64,000 nucleotides of DNA from positions 23,805,342 through 23,869,341 of the forward strand of contig OY821745.1 in NCBI GenBank assembly GCA_963682055.1. The letters run 5' to 3'. The notes beneath the pieces are model-generated. The model was given only the letters and a program-made list of their open reading frames with translations. It was not told where the DNA came from and did not search any database. This document shows positions 1 through 9,786 of the stretch, piece by piece. This DNA comes from Primula veris (taxonomy: Eukaryota; Streptophyta; Magnoliopsida; Ericales; Primulaceae). Position numbers and translations under genes: made by a program. How positions within the stretch are numbered: the stretch's first letter is position 1; the number at the start of each line of letters is the position of its first letter.

Positions 1-462
1 AGAAGTCAATGTTTTTTCTATCAAAAATAAAATAAAAAATCAATGTTTTGAGTTTGGCGTTTGACGTGCCTGAACACATATGAAGAATAAAATATTTACA
101 GACAAACAAGAGATGTTGATCTAGTAAATTTAGGACGACGAAATGGTTTCATCATTGAACCACGAATTGCTTTTGCAAAGTGATGCGTACACAAAAAATC
201 ATTCATAAAGTGAGGGATTCATACTCAACTATACATCCATAAAGTATCAGAACGTATATTCAACATAGACGAGTTTTAAACAATTTCCAGGAACTTGAAT
301 ATAATCTAGGAGTTGGGTGATGGGTTCTTCATGTAAGTAATTACGAATCCAACTGAAGATAAAATGGATAAAACCTGAATAAATAAATGTAGCAAGGCAT
401 GACCGAGCAAAAAATGAAAGGGAGGGTGAAGAAACTACAAAACCAAAAATGGAAAATGAACG
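1..462. other. Intergenic, nothing recognised
   Basis: AT-rich sequence with stops in all frames. The last bases before position 468 are the target of the TRIM insertion that follows. The same stretch recurs uninterrupted near 1390-1420, so a short local duplication existed before the insertion. Confidence 0.5.
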
Positions 463-467
463 ATAAA

Positions 468-971
468 TGTAACACATACCGTCACCATCTGCTTTCTACC
501 ACTAATACTGTCTGTTTTGTCCCGATTTCGTCCTCGTTTCTCGGACTGCACAGTTTTAAAAGACCTTGGTGATAGAAAGGAGGATACTCCTACCTTATAT
601 ATCATACTAGTAATCGTTCGCGTAATGCAATAAAAATATATAAAATAGTTATACTTATAATATAAATACCTGAATAATACAAAAAATATAAAATATATAA
701 TTTAAAATTTAAAAGAATGTTTTATTATTAAAGAGCGGTAAATAGTTTTATTAGTTTTTACTTTTTATATTTTTATGTGAGTATGATATTATTGTAATTA
801 ATATAAAAGTATATGTGTATTTTTGGAAAAAAAAATGGTTAAATTGGACAGGCTCATTTGACTTGAGTTGGCTTATTATAATAGAATGATATGTACTACA
901 TATCTAGACGATGTGTGATAGCTCACTTCTATTTACCACGGTATTTTCCTACGAAAATCCGGTTTCTTACA
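468..971 (-). repeat. TRIM 3' LTR, interrupted
   Basis: The outer parts match the 236-bp right LTR, including the segment near 479-600 and the tail near 888-971. About 280 bp of unrelated AT-rich DNA splits it. Confidence 0.8.
608..886. repeat. AT-rich dispersed repeat inserted in TRIM LTR
   Basis: Absent from the matching place in the right LTR (near 1222), so it is an insertion. A diverged relative lies at about 17917-18213. Both begin with ACTAGTAAT followed by a CG-rich stretch and end in TTATTATAA-like sequence. No clear inverted repeat, coding capacity or target duplication is seen, so the class is open (Helitron-like or MITE). Confidence 0.5.
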
Positions 972-1067
972 CTCTTCCCCCCTTTAGGCACGACGTTCTC
1001 ATCGGGCACGCCGTTCTTCTGGGATTGTCAGTGCCTTCATCGACTAGACAACGGCTCTTATACCAAT

Positions 1068-1303
1068 TGTAACGACCCGGTCCTCTGACCAGACCGTCAC
1101 CATCTGCTTCCTTCCACAAATAATGTCCGTTTTGCCCTGATTTCGTCCTCGCTTCTTGGGTCGCACGACTTTAAAATGTCTTAATGATAGGAAGGAGAAT
1201 ACTCCTACCTTATATACCATATATGTACTACATATCTAGACGATGTGTGATAGCTCATTTCTGTTTACCACGGTATTTTCCTACGAAAATGCGGGTTATT
1301 ACA
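1068..1303 (-). repeat. TRIM 5' LTR
   Basis: 236 bp from TGTAACG to TTACA. It matches the outer parts of the left LTR and is followed by the ATAAA target duplication. Confidence 0.8.
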
Positions 1304-1308
1304 ATAAA

Positions 1309-2522
1309 CCTATGAGAGCCGGAACACGACAAATGTGACATTACAATTATAAATCGATTAGAGTAGTTATGAAACTAACCTAAATATGAATGGAAAATGA
1401 ACGATAAACCTATGAGAGCTGGTAAGGATCACGACTGAAATTTCTATCCGTTATTTTAGTTGTTGTTAACCTATTTGGTTACAACTACACAAGGACCGGA
1501 CAAAAATTAAACATATTTGAAATTAAATTTACACGCACGTTTAACAACGGAGTTCATCCAATTCATGGGTTACATCTCCGGGACACTCACAGAGATTAGT
1601 GATATTATAAAAGTCTAAAATACATGACTCAATACTTATAAAAAACTTACCGACTCGCTCAAACTTTTTCTGCATATCTTTAGGTTGCTCATACTATATA
1701 ATTATCACTCATGACATCCCACCATTATTTCAAGTCAATAGCATCCCACCATTTTTTATCACTTTTTTACTTCACTCGTGTGTCTTGAGGTAGAGTTTTT
1801 ATAGTTTAAAAAACAAGCCTTTTACGAGCAATACTATTATCTATTTATACACACACACAAAAAAATCTTCAAAATCTTATTCATATGATCTTTATTTTCA
1901 TTCTTATATCTTTAGATTAATCTAAATCTTCTTGTCTCACACGAGTTATAGTAGATTTAGATTTGATCCGATCTCCTTAAATCAAGATTTGATCCAATCT
2001 TCATGTCTCACCTTATATGACTGGTTCACGGTCCGTTTGCATAAAAATGTGTTAAATGGATAAAAAAAAAATTGATTAATATTTAAGTTTAAAGTAGGCC
2101 CCACTAGATATCTATATTTTTATTTGGATTTCTAGTGTGTTATACAATTTGTTTTTAATTTATCAAATTCTAATTTATAGAAATTAGAAAAATAAATTAG
2201 TTATTCAAAACCATTATCTAACCTAACGGTGCTTAAAGTGATTGTACCGTAAGCCGTCAAATAAGATGACTGTTTCAAAAAGTCACTCTTGCAAGTAAAC
2301 AAAGAGATATTGTTGCTATTTAAAAAACATGAGATAATATTTTTATAGATAATATCTTTTAAATCAATATGATTGATCTCAATCATCATACTATTAATAT
2401 AAACAAACTAAAAAAAAAGTTGAACATATCTTTATTATCTAATTATTCTTCAATATATAAATCTGATTTTGAGTTATAAGTATACTTGTAACAAGTAACA
2501 TAATAACATAAATATAAATTAA
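1309..2522. other. Intergenic, no gene seen
   Basis: AT-rich, no ORF with coding character. Near 1390-1420 is the uninterrupted version of the TRIM insertion site. Confidence 0.5.
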
Positions 2523-2592
2523 GGTCCTACCGGGAGTCGAACCCAGGTTGCTGGATTCAAAGTCCAGAGTGCTAACCACTAACTATAGAACT
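2523..2592 (-). tRNA. tRNA-Gln (UUG), probably decayed
   Basis: On the minus strand the anticodon arm CTGGACTTTGAATCCAG gives anticodon TTG, and the T arm GGGTTCGACTCCC and 3' acceptor TAGGACC are standard for plant tRNA-Gln. Six of seven acceptor pairs can form (position 1 is A opposite C). The D arm lacks one base compared with the plant consensus as I know it, which breaks its stem. The anticodon and T arms are intact, so it is either a young pseudogene or a marginal gene. Confidence 0.7.
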
Positions 2593-3364
2593 CTAGTTCA
2601 AAAAATAATTCAAAAAAAGTTAAATAAAACATTGGCACTTTTCATCTAAAAAAAAACACAATGGTACTACTACTACTCTAATTCTGAACTGATTGTTTCA
2701 GACACATTCACAGACCGATATCCCAATTGATAAATTTCTTTACGTTTCTCACGAAAGGATTATCTTAGGATCTGTACCTTGGATACACTTTGTCATTTAT
2801 TATTTCGAAAGTTGTATTAGTGTTTCTCCTTCAACGAGATAGAAACTAACACTCGATCAAGATTCCGATTGTCTAAGGGGAAAAAATGGCTCCACAATAA
2901 AATTACAAAGGACAAAATGCTTGTTTTTTTTTATATATATAGTACTCCGTTGAAGTGTGATCGAAAGGGAGGGGTTGATAAACCGGAATCCGGCTAATCA
3001 TCAACCCGATAAAGAAATAAAGAAAAGAACTCTACCAAGAAAGTTGTCATCGACTTGTCTCCTTATTGATAAATGAACGGTGATTTAAATTTTTGTAAAA
3101 GCTTTGCGATATTTTCTGTAACTAAATTTAACATCAATTTTAATTGTTGTGAACTATATGCACTTCGACTGAAACATATACAATTTCGACTCAAAAAATG
3201 CATATTCATTCGACAGTACGGTATGCACTTTGAGATGAATTATATTTAGTTTGTGTTTAACTAGATACACTTTCAGCTGAACCATATGCACTTTTAACGG
3301 AAATGTATGCACTTCAAACAAAAAACGTGTGCACTTTCAACAGAAGTTTCGACTAAGTTGTATG
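2593..3364. repeat. Intergenic with degenerate TATGCACTT repeats
   Basis: No gene. Between about 3150 and 3345 the words TATGCACTT or TGCACTTTCA recur every 25-35 bp on a loose unit. The same word appears just beyond the right end of the MULE (near 9794), so the transposon landed inside this repeat tract. Confidence 0.5.
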
Positions 3365-3373
3365 AACTTTAAA

Positions 3374-3622
3374 GAGTTTTTTGCCAAAATGGTCCAGTGG
3401 ACCACACAAATTCCCAGAATGGGCTACCTGTCTGTAATATTCCCAAAATGGTCTACTTTCGAAAAACGACCGATCGAAATGATAAAAACGACCGGTCGTT
3501 TTTATCATGAACTCTCTTGAACAATTTGGACCAAAAACGATCGGTCGTTTTGTCCAATTCGATCGGTCGTTTTTCAGACCAAAAACGATCGGTCGTTCTG
3601 TACATTTCGATCGGTCGTTTTT
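3374..3622 (+). repeat. MULE left terminal inverted repeat
   Basis: About 250 bp matches the reverse complement of 9525-9777 with small differences. It includes six copies of the CGATCGGTCG-type motif, spaced 23, 49, 22, 26 and 22 bp. Confidence 0.9.
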
Positions 3623-3800
3623 GGTCTGAACTCACTGGAAGAAATCATACCTAAAACGATCGGTCGTTTCTGAAAAACGATCGGTCGTTTTTCTTGTGAA
3701 CTCTCTGGAAGAAATTTGTATTTATTAGATCGATCGTTTTTTCAGAACGATCGGTCGTTTGTGAAAAAACGATCGGTCGTTTTTCACAGTCGACCGATCG
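3466..3800. repeat. Motif array 1 (left, about 12 copies)
   Basis: Copies of CGATCGGTCG or its variants CGACCGATCG and CGACCGGTCG start near 3466, 3489, 3538, 3560, 3586, 3608, 3657, 3679, 3748, 3770 and 3791, with a weak copy at 3730. They occur as pairs about 22 bp apart, the pairs separated by about 49 bp. The longer unit AACGA-NNNN-TCGTT is palindrome-like, and the ACCGGT variant makes it a perfect palindrome. Spacers share the word GAACTCTCTGGAA. Confidence 0.9.
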
Positions 3801-4239
3801 ACTGTAAACAATTTACAGAACAAATAATTTTTGGCACTTTTTGACACTGATTTGGCAAAAAATATATAAAAACATGATCCCCTTTTTCAACATGATCCCT
3901 TAAAAAATGATGTTGTAAATTAATATGTTTAGTACAAGATGTGTAGGTGACGTTTTACTAAACATCCGATTTAAAACAAGTAAATGTAACAACATCCGAT
4001 TTAAAACGAAATTAAACAAAGCTAAACGATTAAGGAAAACGAACGATCAAATGCAAGCGAAAAATTGGCCATAGTTTTGCCTAAAAACGGTCAATCGCCA
4101 CAAATGAAAAACAACACAAATAACCCAATCAACTATAGATATATATACGCACAAGTTATAATAACATCAAAATCGCATTTCTGGAATTATAAATACGCAA
4201 TCTCACAACGTCATACAATTTAACACGTAATGATAAATA
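3801..4239. other. MULE interior, non-coding
   Basis: AT-rich stretch between motif array 1 and the duplicated 3' region of the second ORF. No gene seen. Confidence 0.5.
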
Positions 4240-4556
4240 GCAACATAAAAAAGATTCATAACATAAATGCAAAACGTTTGCTACTTATTACATCAAAAAC
4301 AACGTAGTTCGAAAGAAAATGAAAAACAAAGGAAATACAACGCAAAATAAAAGAGGGTATTTCTCCCCCTTTAACATCATTAAAAACATACTATAAGTGC
4401 ACAAACTCACAACGCATAAGCAACATAATAATGATTCATAAAATAAAGCGTTTGCTACTTATTACATCAAAAACCAACGTTGTTCGAAATCGAAAGAAAT
4501 GAGAAATACAACACAAAAACAAAAGAGAGGGTATTTCTTCCCCTTTGACATCATAA
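4240..4556. repeat. Tandem duplication downstream of the MULE second ORF
   Basis: Two diverged copies of a unit of about 190 bp (about 4240-4375 and 4420-4555). Both contain GTTTGCTACTTATTACATC followed by AACG, a GAAAG run and GAGGGTATTTCT. The second copy abuts the stop codon of the ORF, so these are probably its 3' untranslated or terminator sequence duplicated. Confidence 0.7.
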
Positions 4557-4576
4557 AAAAAAAAAACGATATCCGC

Positions 4577-5842
4577 CTAGTCGCGGTGGGAGGTCGCATC
4601 ATCCTCTTCGTCTTCGTTGTCGTCTGGGGGCCCGGCAAAGTCGGGAAAATAGCCGTGGAATTGCGCCCTTTGCTCGGCGCTTTCGCGATCTAGTTGGTCG
4701 AGCTCTTCTTGTCCCGGTTGCAAGAAACGAAACATCCGACGAGTCATTTGTGCATTCCGATATTGGTTGATGAAGAGATCATCGTAGAACTTATCGGAGC
4801 GCGGGACACGAGAGGAAGATCCCACGGGAGCTTTTCCTTGACGTCGAGAGGAGGAAGGGATATTGGTTGGGGGGATGGAATCGGAGGAGATAGCTACGTC
4901 CTCATGAGAATCTCGCGGTGTTGGCTTAGGGCCGACATACTCTTCCTCTGCGGGGCTAAGAGGGGTATAGTCGGGGCCGGACACCCGCTTACCGGACCAA
5001 GTTATAGACTTGTCGGTATTATGGAATTTTATGGACATTTGGGAAAGATAGGAAGTGTCCCAAATATGTTTGTCCTTGTTTTTGAACAACGTTCCACCGG
5101 GAACGAGATTGAGGTCCTTTAAGATGGCCGAAATCAAGGCACCGTAAGGTAGCCCATTCTTGGATTTCGTTTTTAACGAATCCATCTTAAAGAGAATGAG
5201 TGTCGCAAAGTCAAGTTTGACTCGGCGATGGATGCACCCAAGAAGGAAGATGTACTCATTAGTAACATCCGTGAAGTTGGAGGTATGAGGGAGGACTATG
5301 TGAGAGAGGATGTGGTAGGCTAGTTTGTTGTGAAAGAGAAGGCCATGGGCTTTGTTGGAGCGATTATTATGGTCGGGATGAAAAATTTCATCTTTGAGAT
5401 CGTTGAAGTTATCGATCCCGAGAGTCTCACAAAGTTCATCACTAGACTCATGGACACCGGCGCTATCTAGCCGTAAGATATTTCGTAAACGATCTATACC
5501 GTAGACGAAGGGTTGTCCGTTAAACGATGAACGCAAGCGAAGTACGTCATCATGATCCCTATCAAGCACTAGGTGATGGTAGAATTCGTAAACGTTTTCT
5601 TTGTAAAATGGCTCTTTGAGAGTAAGAATAGTATCGAGTTTGTAAAAGCTTAAATCTATCATAAGAGCGGGAAATCGTTCACGGAATAGAGGCATGTCGA
5701 GTGTGAAGTTAGACAATATACCTCGTTTTTCCATCGAAGGAGGATAGAGAGGAGGAAGAGGGTCGGAAGAGGCACCGGGAGCGGAGGAGGAGCCGGTGCG
5801 CCGAGCGCGAGGAATAGCCGGACGGCGAGGGGGCGGAGCCAC
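4577..5842 (-). CDS. MULE second ORF, unknown function
   Basis: An uninterrupted frame of 421 codons ending in TAG. It has no ATG at its open 5' end: the frame stays open upstream to about 5990 without one, and the first in-frame ATG is at 5734 (residue 37), giving 385 residues unless a 5' exon exists. Residues 1-36 are basic and Pro/Ser-rich. Residues 60-290 look globular and contain a FYHHL segment (87-91), a KLAYHILSHIVLP segment (173-185) and LPYGALISAILKDLNL (231-246). These resemble the plant transposon-protein domain found in Athila-type ORF1 proteins; that match is from memory. Residues 290-350 are Ser/Pro-rich and the C-terminus is very acidic. It lies downstream of the transposase on the same strand, with motif array 2 just upstream. 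It is open while the transposase is broken. It could be an accessory protein such as an anti-silencing factor, or captured retroelement DNA. Confidence 0.7.
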   Translation of the reverse strand: MAPPPRRPAIPRARRTGSSSAPGASSDPLPPLYPPSMEKRGILSNFTLDMPLFRERFPALMIDLSFYKLDTILTLKEPFYKENVYEFYHHLVLDRDHDDVLRLRSSFNGQPFVYGIDRLRNILRLDSAGVHESSDELCETLGIDNFNDLKDEIFHPDHNNRSNKAHGLLFHNKLAYHILSHIVLPHTSNFTDVTNEYIFLLGCIHRRVKLDFATLILFKMDSLKTKSKNGLPYGALISAILKDLNLVPGGTLFKNKDKHIWDTSYLSQMSIKFHNTDKSITWSGKRVSGPDYTPLSPAEEEYVGPKPTPRDSHEDVAISSDSIPPTNIPSSSRRQGKAPVGSSSRVPRSDKFYDDLFINQYRNAQMTRRMFRFLQPGQEELDQLDRESAEQRAQFHGYFPDFAGPPDDNEDEEDDATSHRD

Positions 5843-6045
5843 GATCTCGTCCTCATGTTCATCGGCGAGGTTGAGTGAGGCTCTCTTAGTACGAACAATT
5901 TTTGATTGATTTTGGATAAAAAATTGGGATTTTTGGGTGATTTGGAGAAGGAGGGGGCGAATTTTTATAAGAGAGAGAGAGTAATTTGGGAATGTGTAAC
6001 GAAATTAGGGTTTTGAAACATGTTATAACACTGGGAAACAGAAAA

Positions 6046-6351
6046 ACGATCGGTCGTTTTTTGTTTCGATCGGTCGTTTTTGGACAAAATTATTCCAGTG
6101 AGTACACCAAAAAAACGATCGGTCGTTTAGTTTGGAACGATCGGTCGTCTGTTTCACAACGATCGGTCGTTTTGAAATACGATCGGTCGACTGTACATGG
6201 GTTACAGAATTGCTTTTGAAACAATTAAATGGCTGAAATACAGAAAAACGATCGGTCGTTTTCGTAATCGATCGGTCGTTTTTGGACAAAATTCTTCCAG
6301 TGAGCACATTTAAAAAACGATCGGTCGTTTTTGGAATTATGATCGGTCGTT
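6046..6351. repeat. Motif array 2, upstream of the second ORF (10 copies)
   Basis: Copies of CGATCGGTCG start near 6047, 6067, 6116, 6138, 6160, 6180, 6248, 6269, 6318, with a slightly altered copy at 6341. The pattern is again pairs about 20-23 bp apart with 49-bp gaps. The array itself is duplicated, since the spacer GGACAAAATT-TTCCAGTGAG occurs at about 6082 and 6282. It sits about 300 bp before the first ATG of the second ORF, between that gene and the end of the transposase gene. Confidence 0.9.
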
Positions 6352-6656
6352 TGCACTTTTCGACACTGATTTCGCAAGAAAAATATATAAAAATACTAAA
6401 TTATATATAAAATCAATCAAATATATATATATTCATGTTAATTGCACTTATTTATTTATGTTGTTCATTCTACTTTTTATGTTAATTGCACTTATTTATT
6501 TACTCTCATACTTAACAAACCAGTTTATCTTCTCAAAAAACAGTATGAAAAAACACTGAGAATAAATATAGATATTTCATCTTAAAAAAGACAATTACAA
6601 GCGGAAAATTAAAATAGAACAAGATACATATTGTCTCGTTTAAGCTACAGCTAAAA
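6352..6656. other. MULE intergenic spacer
   Basis: AT-rich, with a repeated phrase TGTTAATTGCACTTATTTATTTA (split here as two 35-45-bp copies near 6436-6500). Probably the 3' region of the transposase gene. Confidence 0.4.
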
Positions 6657-9328
6657 TCATAAGCGTCGAGCACGTATTGGATACGGACACTTACGACAAT
6701 CATGTCCTCGCCCTTGACAACTAGAACATCTCATAGGTGCTCGTCTCTCCGACTGATCCATACCATTATGAATACGAGTAGATCTTGGACGACCCCTTTC
6801 TCTTAAAAGAGTAACATCCGGAAGAAATAATCTATCACATGAATCCCAATAGTCTTGGTGCCGAAGAGGACAAAATTGCGCCGAGTACGTACCTTCGTAT
6901 GATTCAAGACTGTAATATTTTACTATGTAAGCTTCCCAATCAAGACGGTTTGCAGCGCATACGGAAAACACATGTGAACAAGGATTCCATCACTCTGCCA
7001 CTTACCGCAATCGCATTGCCAAAGTGAAAAGTCGACAACTTGAGTATTGCCTCCCCTGGAATTTCTTGAACTTGTACACACGGAATAAACCCCTCTTTCA
7101 TAATCGAAAGTAACATTGGTATGACCAATGTCCGACCTACGTTTCTCTAAAATTTTAAGGATATTGGGACCATATCTTGTGCCGCTGTTTCTCATTCCGA
7201 TTACTATCTTTTTCCGCTCGCAAAAATAGTGTACCAACTTATAGAAAATAAGCTGCACAGCAGCAGTGATTGGTAAATTACGAGCAGCTTTTAAAACATT
7301 ATTGAAAATTTCAGCCATGTTTGTGGTCATGTTACCATGTCGCCTCCCTTTATCATGAAAATATGACCATTTTTCCGCAGGCTCTCTTATCAACCATTGA
7401 TATGCTTGAGGATTCATGACTTTTATTGCTTCCATGATTCTTTTCAATTTTCTTTCTTGTAATTCCCAAATGGCGTTCTCCGCTAACTTGTGTAAGTCAG
7501 GATCTCCTTTGAAATCTTTCTTAAAATTATCCAAAAAATGATTTGAACAATATCGATGAACAAAACCTTGACCACGCCAAACTCCTCTCACTGCACTTAG
7601 AATACCAGCATGTCTATTTGAAATTAGACAAATATTCACACGCTCTTTAATCACATGTCGCATAATGTTAGAAAGAAAATAGCTCCACGAAATTGTACTC
7701 TCCTCAGCAACAAATGCACAACCAATGGGAAAAACATGATTATCTGCATCCGATGCCATGACCAACAAAATCTTACCTTTATACTTCCCATATAAGTGAG
7801 TAGCATCAATAGCGATAACTGGCCTACAATACTGAAATGCATCAATAACGGCCTTAAATGTGAAGAAAAATCTGTTCAATACCTCACCCACTGGATTTCC
7901 TACCACATCGTAAACTGGCGTGGTCTCATAAGAAGCAACGGTACCGGGATTATACTTTTGAAGCGCTTTCATAAATTTAGGTAAAACCTTATACGAGTCT
8001 TCCCAATTACCAAATATCTCTGCGATTGCTTTTTGTTTACCCAAATAAGCTTTTTTTTATGAAACTGACATTTCAAAGCGGGCATTCACAATCTCTTTAA
8101 CTAATGAAATCTTCATCATAGGATTAGTTGTGATGGCATTTCGAATGGTTTGGGCAACAAGATTGGAATCTAACTGTGGATGATCAGTTGTAAGCTCGTC
8201 ATGAATGCATGTATGAGGACCGTTGTACACCGACACTTCAAAAAATCCATGTTTCTTTCTTAGTGAAGCTCGTAGTTTCCATTTGCATTGTTGAGTTTCG
8301 GCCAGTTTACAACGAATTTCCCAAAATTTTGCCTTCAAACTTTTAGTGGAAAAATGGATGTTATGTTTGATTGACCAAAGTTTTATTCCCTTTTTCAACA
8401 TTTCTTTATCCCTAAATAAAAGACCAATAAAAGGATCATTAACTTGAGGATCCCAAAATCCAGGATACATCATATAATTTCGTCTCTGGTTACTATAATT
8501 TTCTTGAGTGTCGAACGGTTCATTAAACAAACTTGACATTGGTTGATGCATAGGAATTTCATCGGGAATAGTATTATTCGCCAATTGTGACCCACTTGAT
8601 TGGTCGTTTTCATCCTCATCCATATACAAGCCCATTTCAGATGATAATTCTTCGTACTCAACTTCTTGTACATTTTCTTCGTCATCGTCAGACTCGTTTT
8701 CGCTAATATTGAAGTCCGGATCTTCATCCTCTGGTTCATCCCCAAGTTCTATCGACCAACCAATATTATCTGCCAATCGACACACTGCATCCAAATGTGT
8801 CAAATCTGGTTCGTTGTTCTCAGAATATACCTCTAGCATTGGCTCTTGTCGAATGGGTGTTCTACTTGATGTACCGATTTCATGCATTGGCTCTTGTCGA
8901 ATGGGTGTTCCACTTGATGTACCGATTTCATTAGTGGAAAGAATATTATAATACAACCCGTAATCTTGATCAGAAGAGTAAACTTGCTCAATTTCAACAT
9001 ATAACTCTATAAACGTTCTTCCATTTTCTTCTATTAACTCAAGCATGGTTTCCAACGAATCATTATCATCAACAGCCAATCGCATATATTTAAACTCAGT
9101 AAGTGTAGTCAGATATGGATAACGACATGTTAAACTCAAACGATTTGAAGTCGATGATACATCAAGTACCTTAAACAATTTTTCCAAAAATTGGTCGTAT
9201 GTCGTGTTTCTAGATACCTTAAGAAAAAATTTATAAGAAATATCATAAGATAACCCCTCGCTAATAGTTTCCATTATCGTACCTCCCCAATAACACATAA
9301 TTGTAGGATTTTTCATTTCGATAACCAC
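6657..9328 (-). pseudogene. MULE transposase, inactivated
   Basis: The frame starts at the first ATG at 9316 and would give about 886 residues. The N-terminal part (9316-8060) has a ubiquitin-like or PB1-like region, an acidic stretch and the Mutator DNA-binding domain with CKWKLRASL and HTCIHD. The catalytic part (8057-6923) has IDATHLYGKYKG with the first Asp at 7807-7805, and HRYCSNHFLDNF. A SWIM zinc finger CDCGKWQSDG continues into a C-terminal zinc knuckle CSSCQGRGHDCRKC. Three lesions are seen. An in-frame TAA at 8057-8059 lies where the frame continues four codons later (likely Tyr originally). A 1-bp deletion near 6983 splits the SWIM finger. The expected second catalytic Asp in the ISDRH motif is Asn (AAT, 7616-7618). 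The element therefore cannot move itself. Confidence 0.9.
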
Positions 9329-9454
9329 ACGGTAAAATTAACAATTTTACTCAAATAATACTCCAACAACACAAAATATTGAGCTTTTACCTGTTTTGGA
9401 AGATATCTGAGATTTGCCCTAAAATGATCTAAGAGCTCTGTTTTTTTTATTTTT

Positions 9455-9507
9455 ACAGTGGTCTGGGAAATGAGATGAGTACAGTGGTCTGGGGAAATGA
9501 GATGAGT
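9455..9507. repeat. 26-bp tandem duplication near the MULE right end
   Basis: ACAGTGGTCTGGGAAATGAG followed by ATGAGT occurs twice in a row, with one extra G in the second copy. It lies between the transposase start and motif array 3, so in the transposase promoter. Confidence 0.75.
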
Positions 9508-9524
9508 TTTTTAAGTACAAGTAT

Positions 9525-9777
9525 TTCTGAAAAACGACCGATCGAAATGTACATAACGACCGATCGTTTTTGTCTGAAAAACGACCGGTCGTATTGTCCA
9601 ATTCGACCGATCGTTTATTGTCCAAATTGTTCCAGAGAGTTCAATAATAAAACGACCGGTCGTTTTAATCATTTCGATCGGTCGTTTTTCGAAAGTAGAC
9701 TATTTTGGGAATATTTCAGAAAGGTAGCCCATTCTGGGAATTTGACTGAGCTACTGTACCATTTCAGCAAAAAACTC
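9525..9777 (-). repeat. MULE right terminal inverted repeat with motif array 3
   Basis: Inverted partner of 3374-3622. It carries six motif copies (9535, 9557, 9581, 9604, 9653, 9676) spaced 22, 24, 23, 49 and 23 bp, the same order and spacing as in the left repeat. It lies upstream of the transposase, so it is also the likely transposase promoter region. Confidence 0.9.
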
Positions 9778-9786
9778 AACTTTAAA

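Larger units (their letters stand above)
468..1303 (-). mobile_element. TRIM (miniature LTR retrotransposon), minus strand
   Basis: Two direct repeats beginning TG and ending CA (468-971 and 1068-1303) flank a core of fewer than 100 bp with no ORF. Next to the left repeat, 972-985 is a purine tract on the minus strand (polypurine tract). Next to the right repeat, 1053-1065 reads TGGTATAAGAGCC on the minus strand, one base off the usual initiator-Met-tRNA primer site. The five bases ATAAA flank both ends (463-467 and 1304-1308). A sequence near 1390-1420 joins the left and right flanks without the element, which acts as an empty site. TRIMs encode nothing and depend on other retrotransposons. 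The left LTR has lost bases near its start and carries an insertion at about 608-886. Confidence 0.85.
3374..9777 (-). mobile_element. Complete Mutator-like element (MULE) with second ORF
   Basis: Both ends are inverted copies of one another, starting GAGTTTTTTGC, and both are flanked by the identical 9-bp target duplication AACTTTAAA (3365-3373 and 9778-9786). Long inverted repeats plus a 9-bp duplication are the hallmark of Mutator-like elements. Inside are, on the minus strand, a transposase gene (right) and a second ORF (left). There are three arrays of a CpG-rich motif: one in and inside the left end, one upstream of the second ORF, one in the right end. The perfect target duplication suggests a fairly recent insertion, although the transposase is now defective. 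Confidence 0.95.

Noticed and set aside
3466..3800. Could the CGATCGGTCG arrays be a CRISPR array?
   Set aside because: The unit is only 10-14 bp, near-palindromic, with irregular 10-40-bp spacers that are themselves repeated. The host is a plant and no cas genes are present. They belong to the MULE.
4694..5122. Plus-strand 142-codon ORF opposite the MULE second ORF
   Set aside because: It is the antisense of the longer minus-strand ORF, and no domain or start context supports it.
8044..8059. Frameshift between the two halves of the MULE transposase
   Set aside because: The second half continues in the same frame four codons after the TAA, so this is a nonsense change and not a frameshift.
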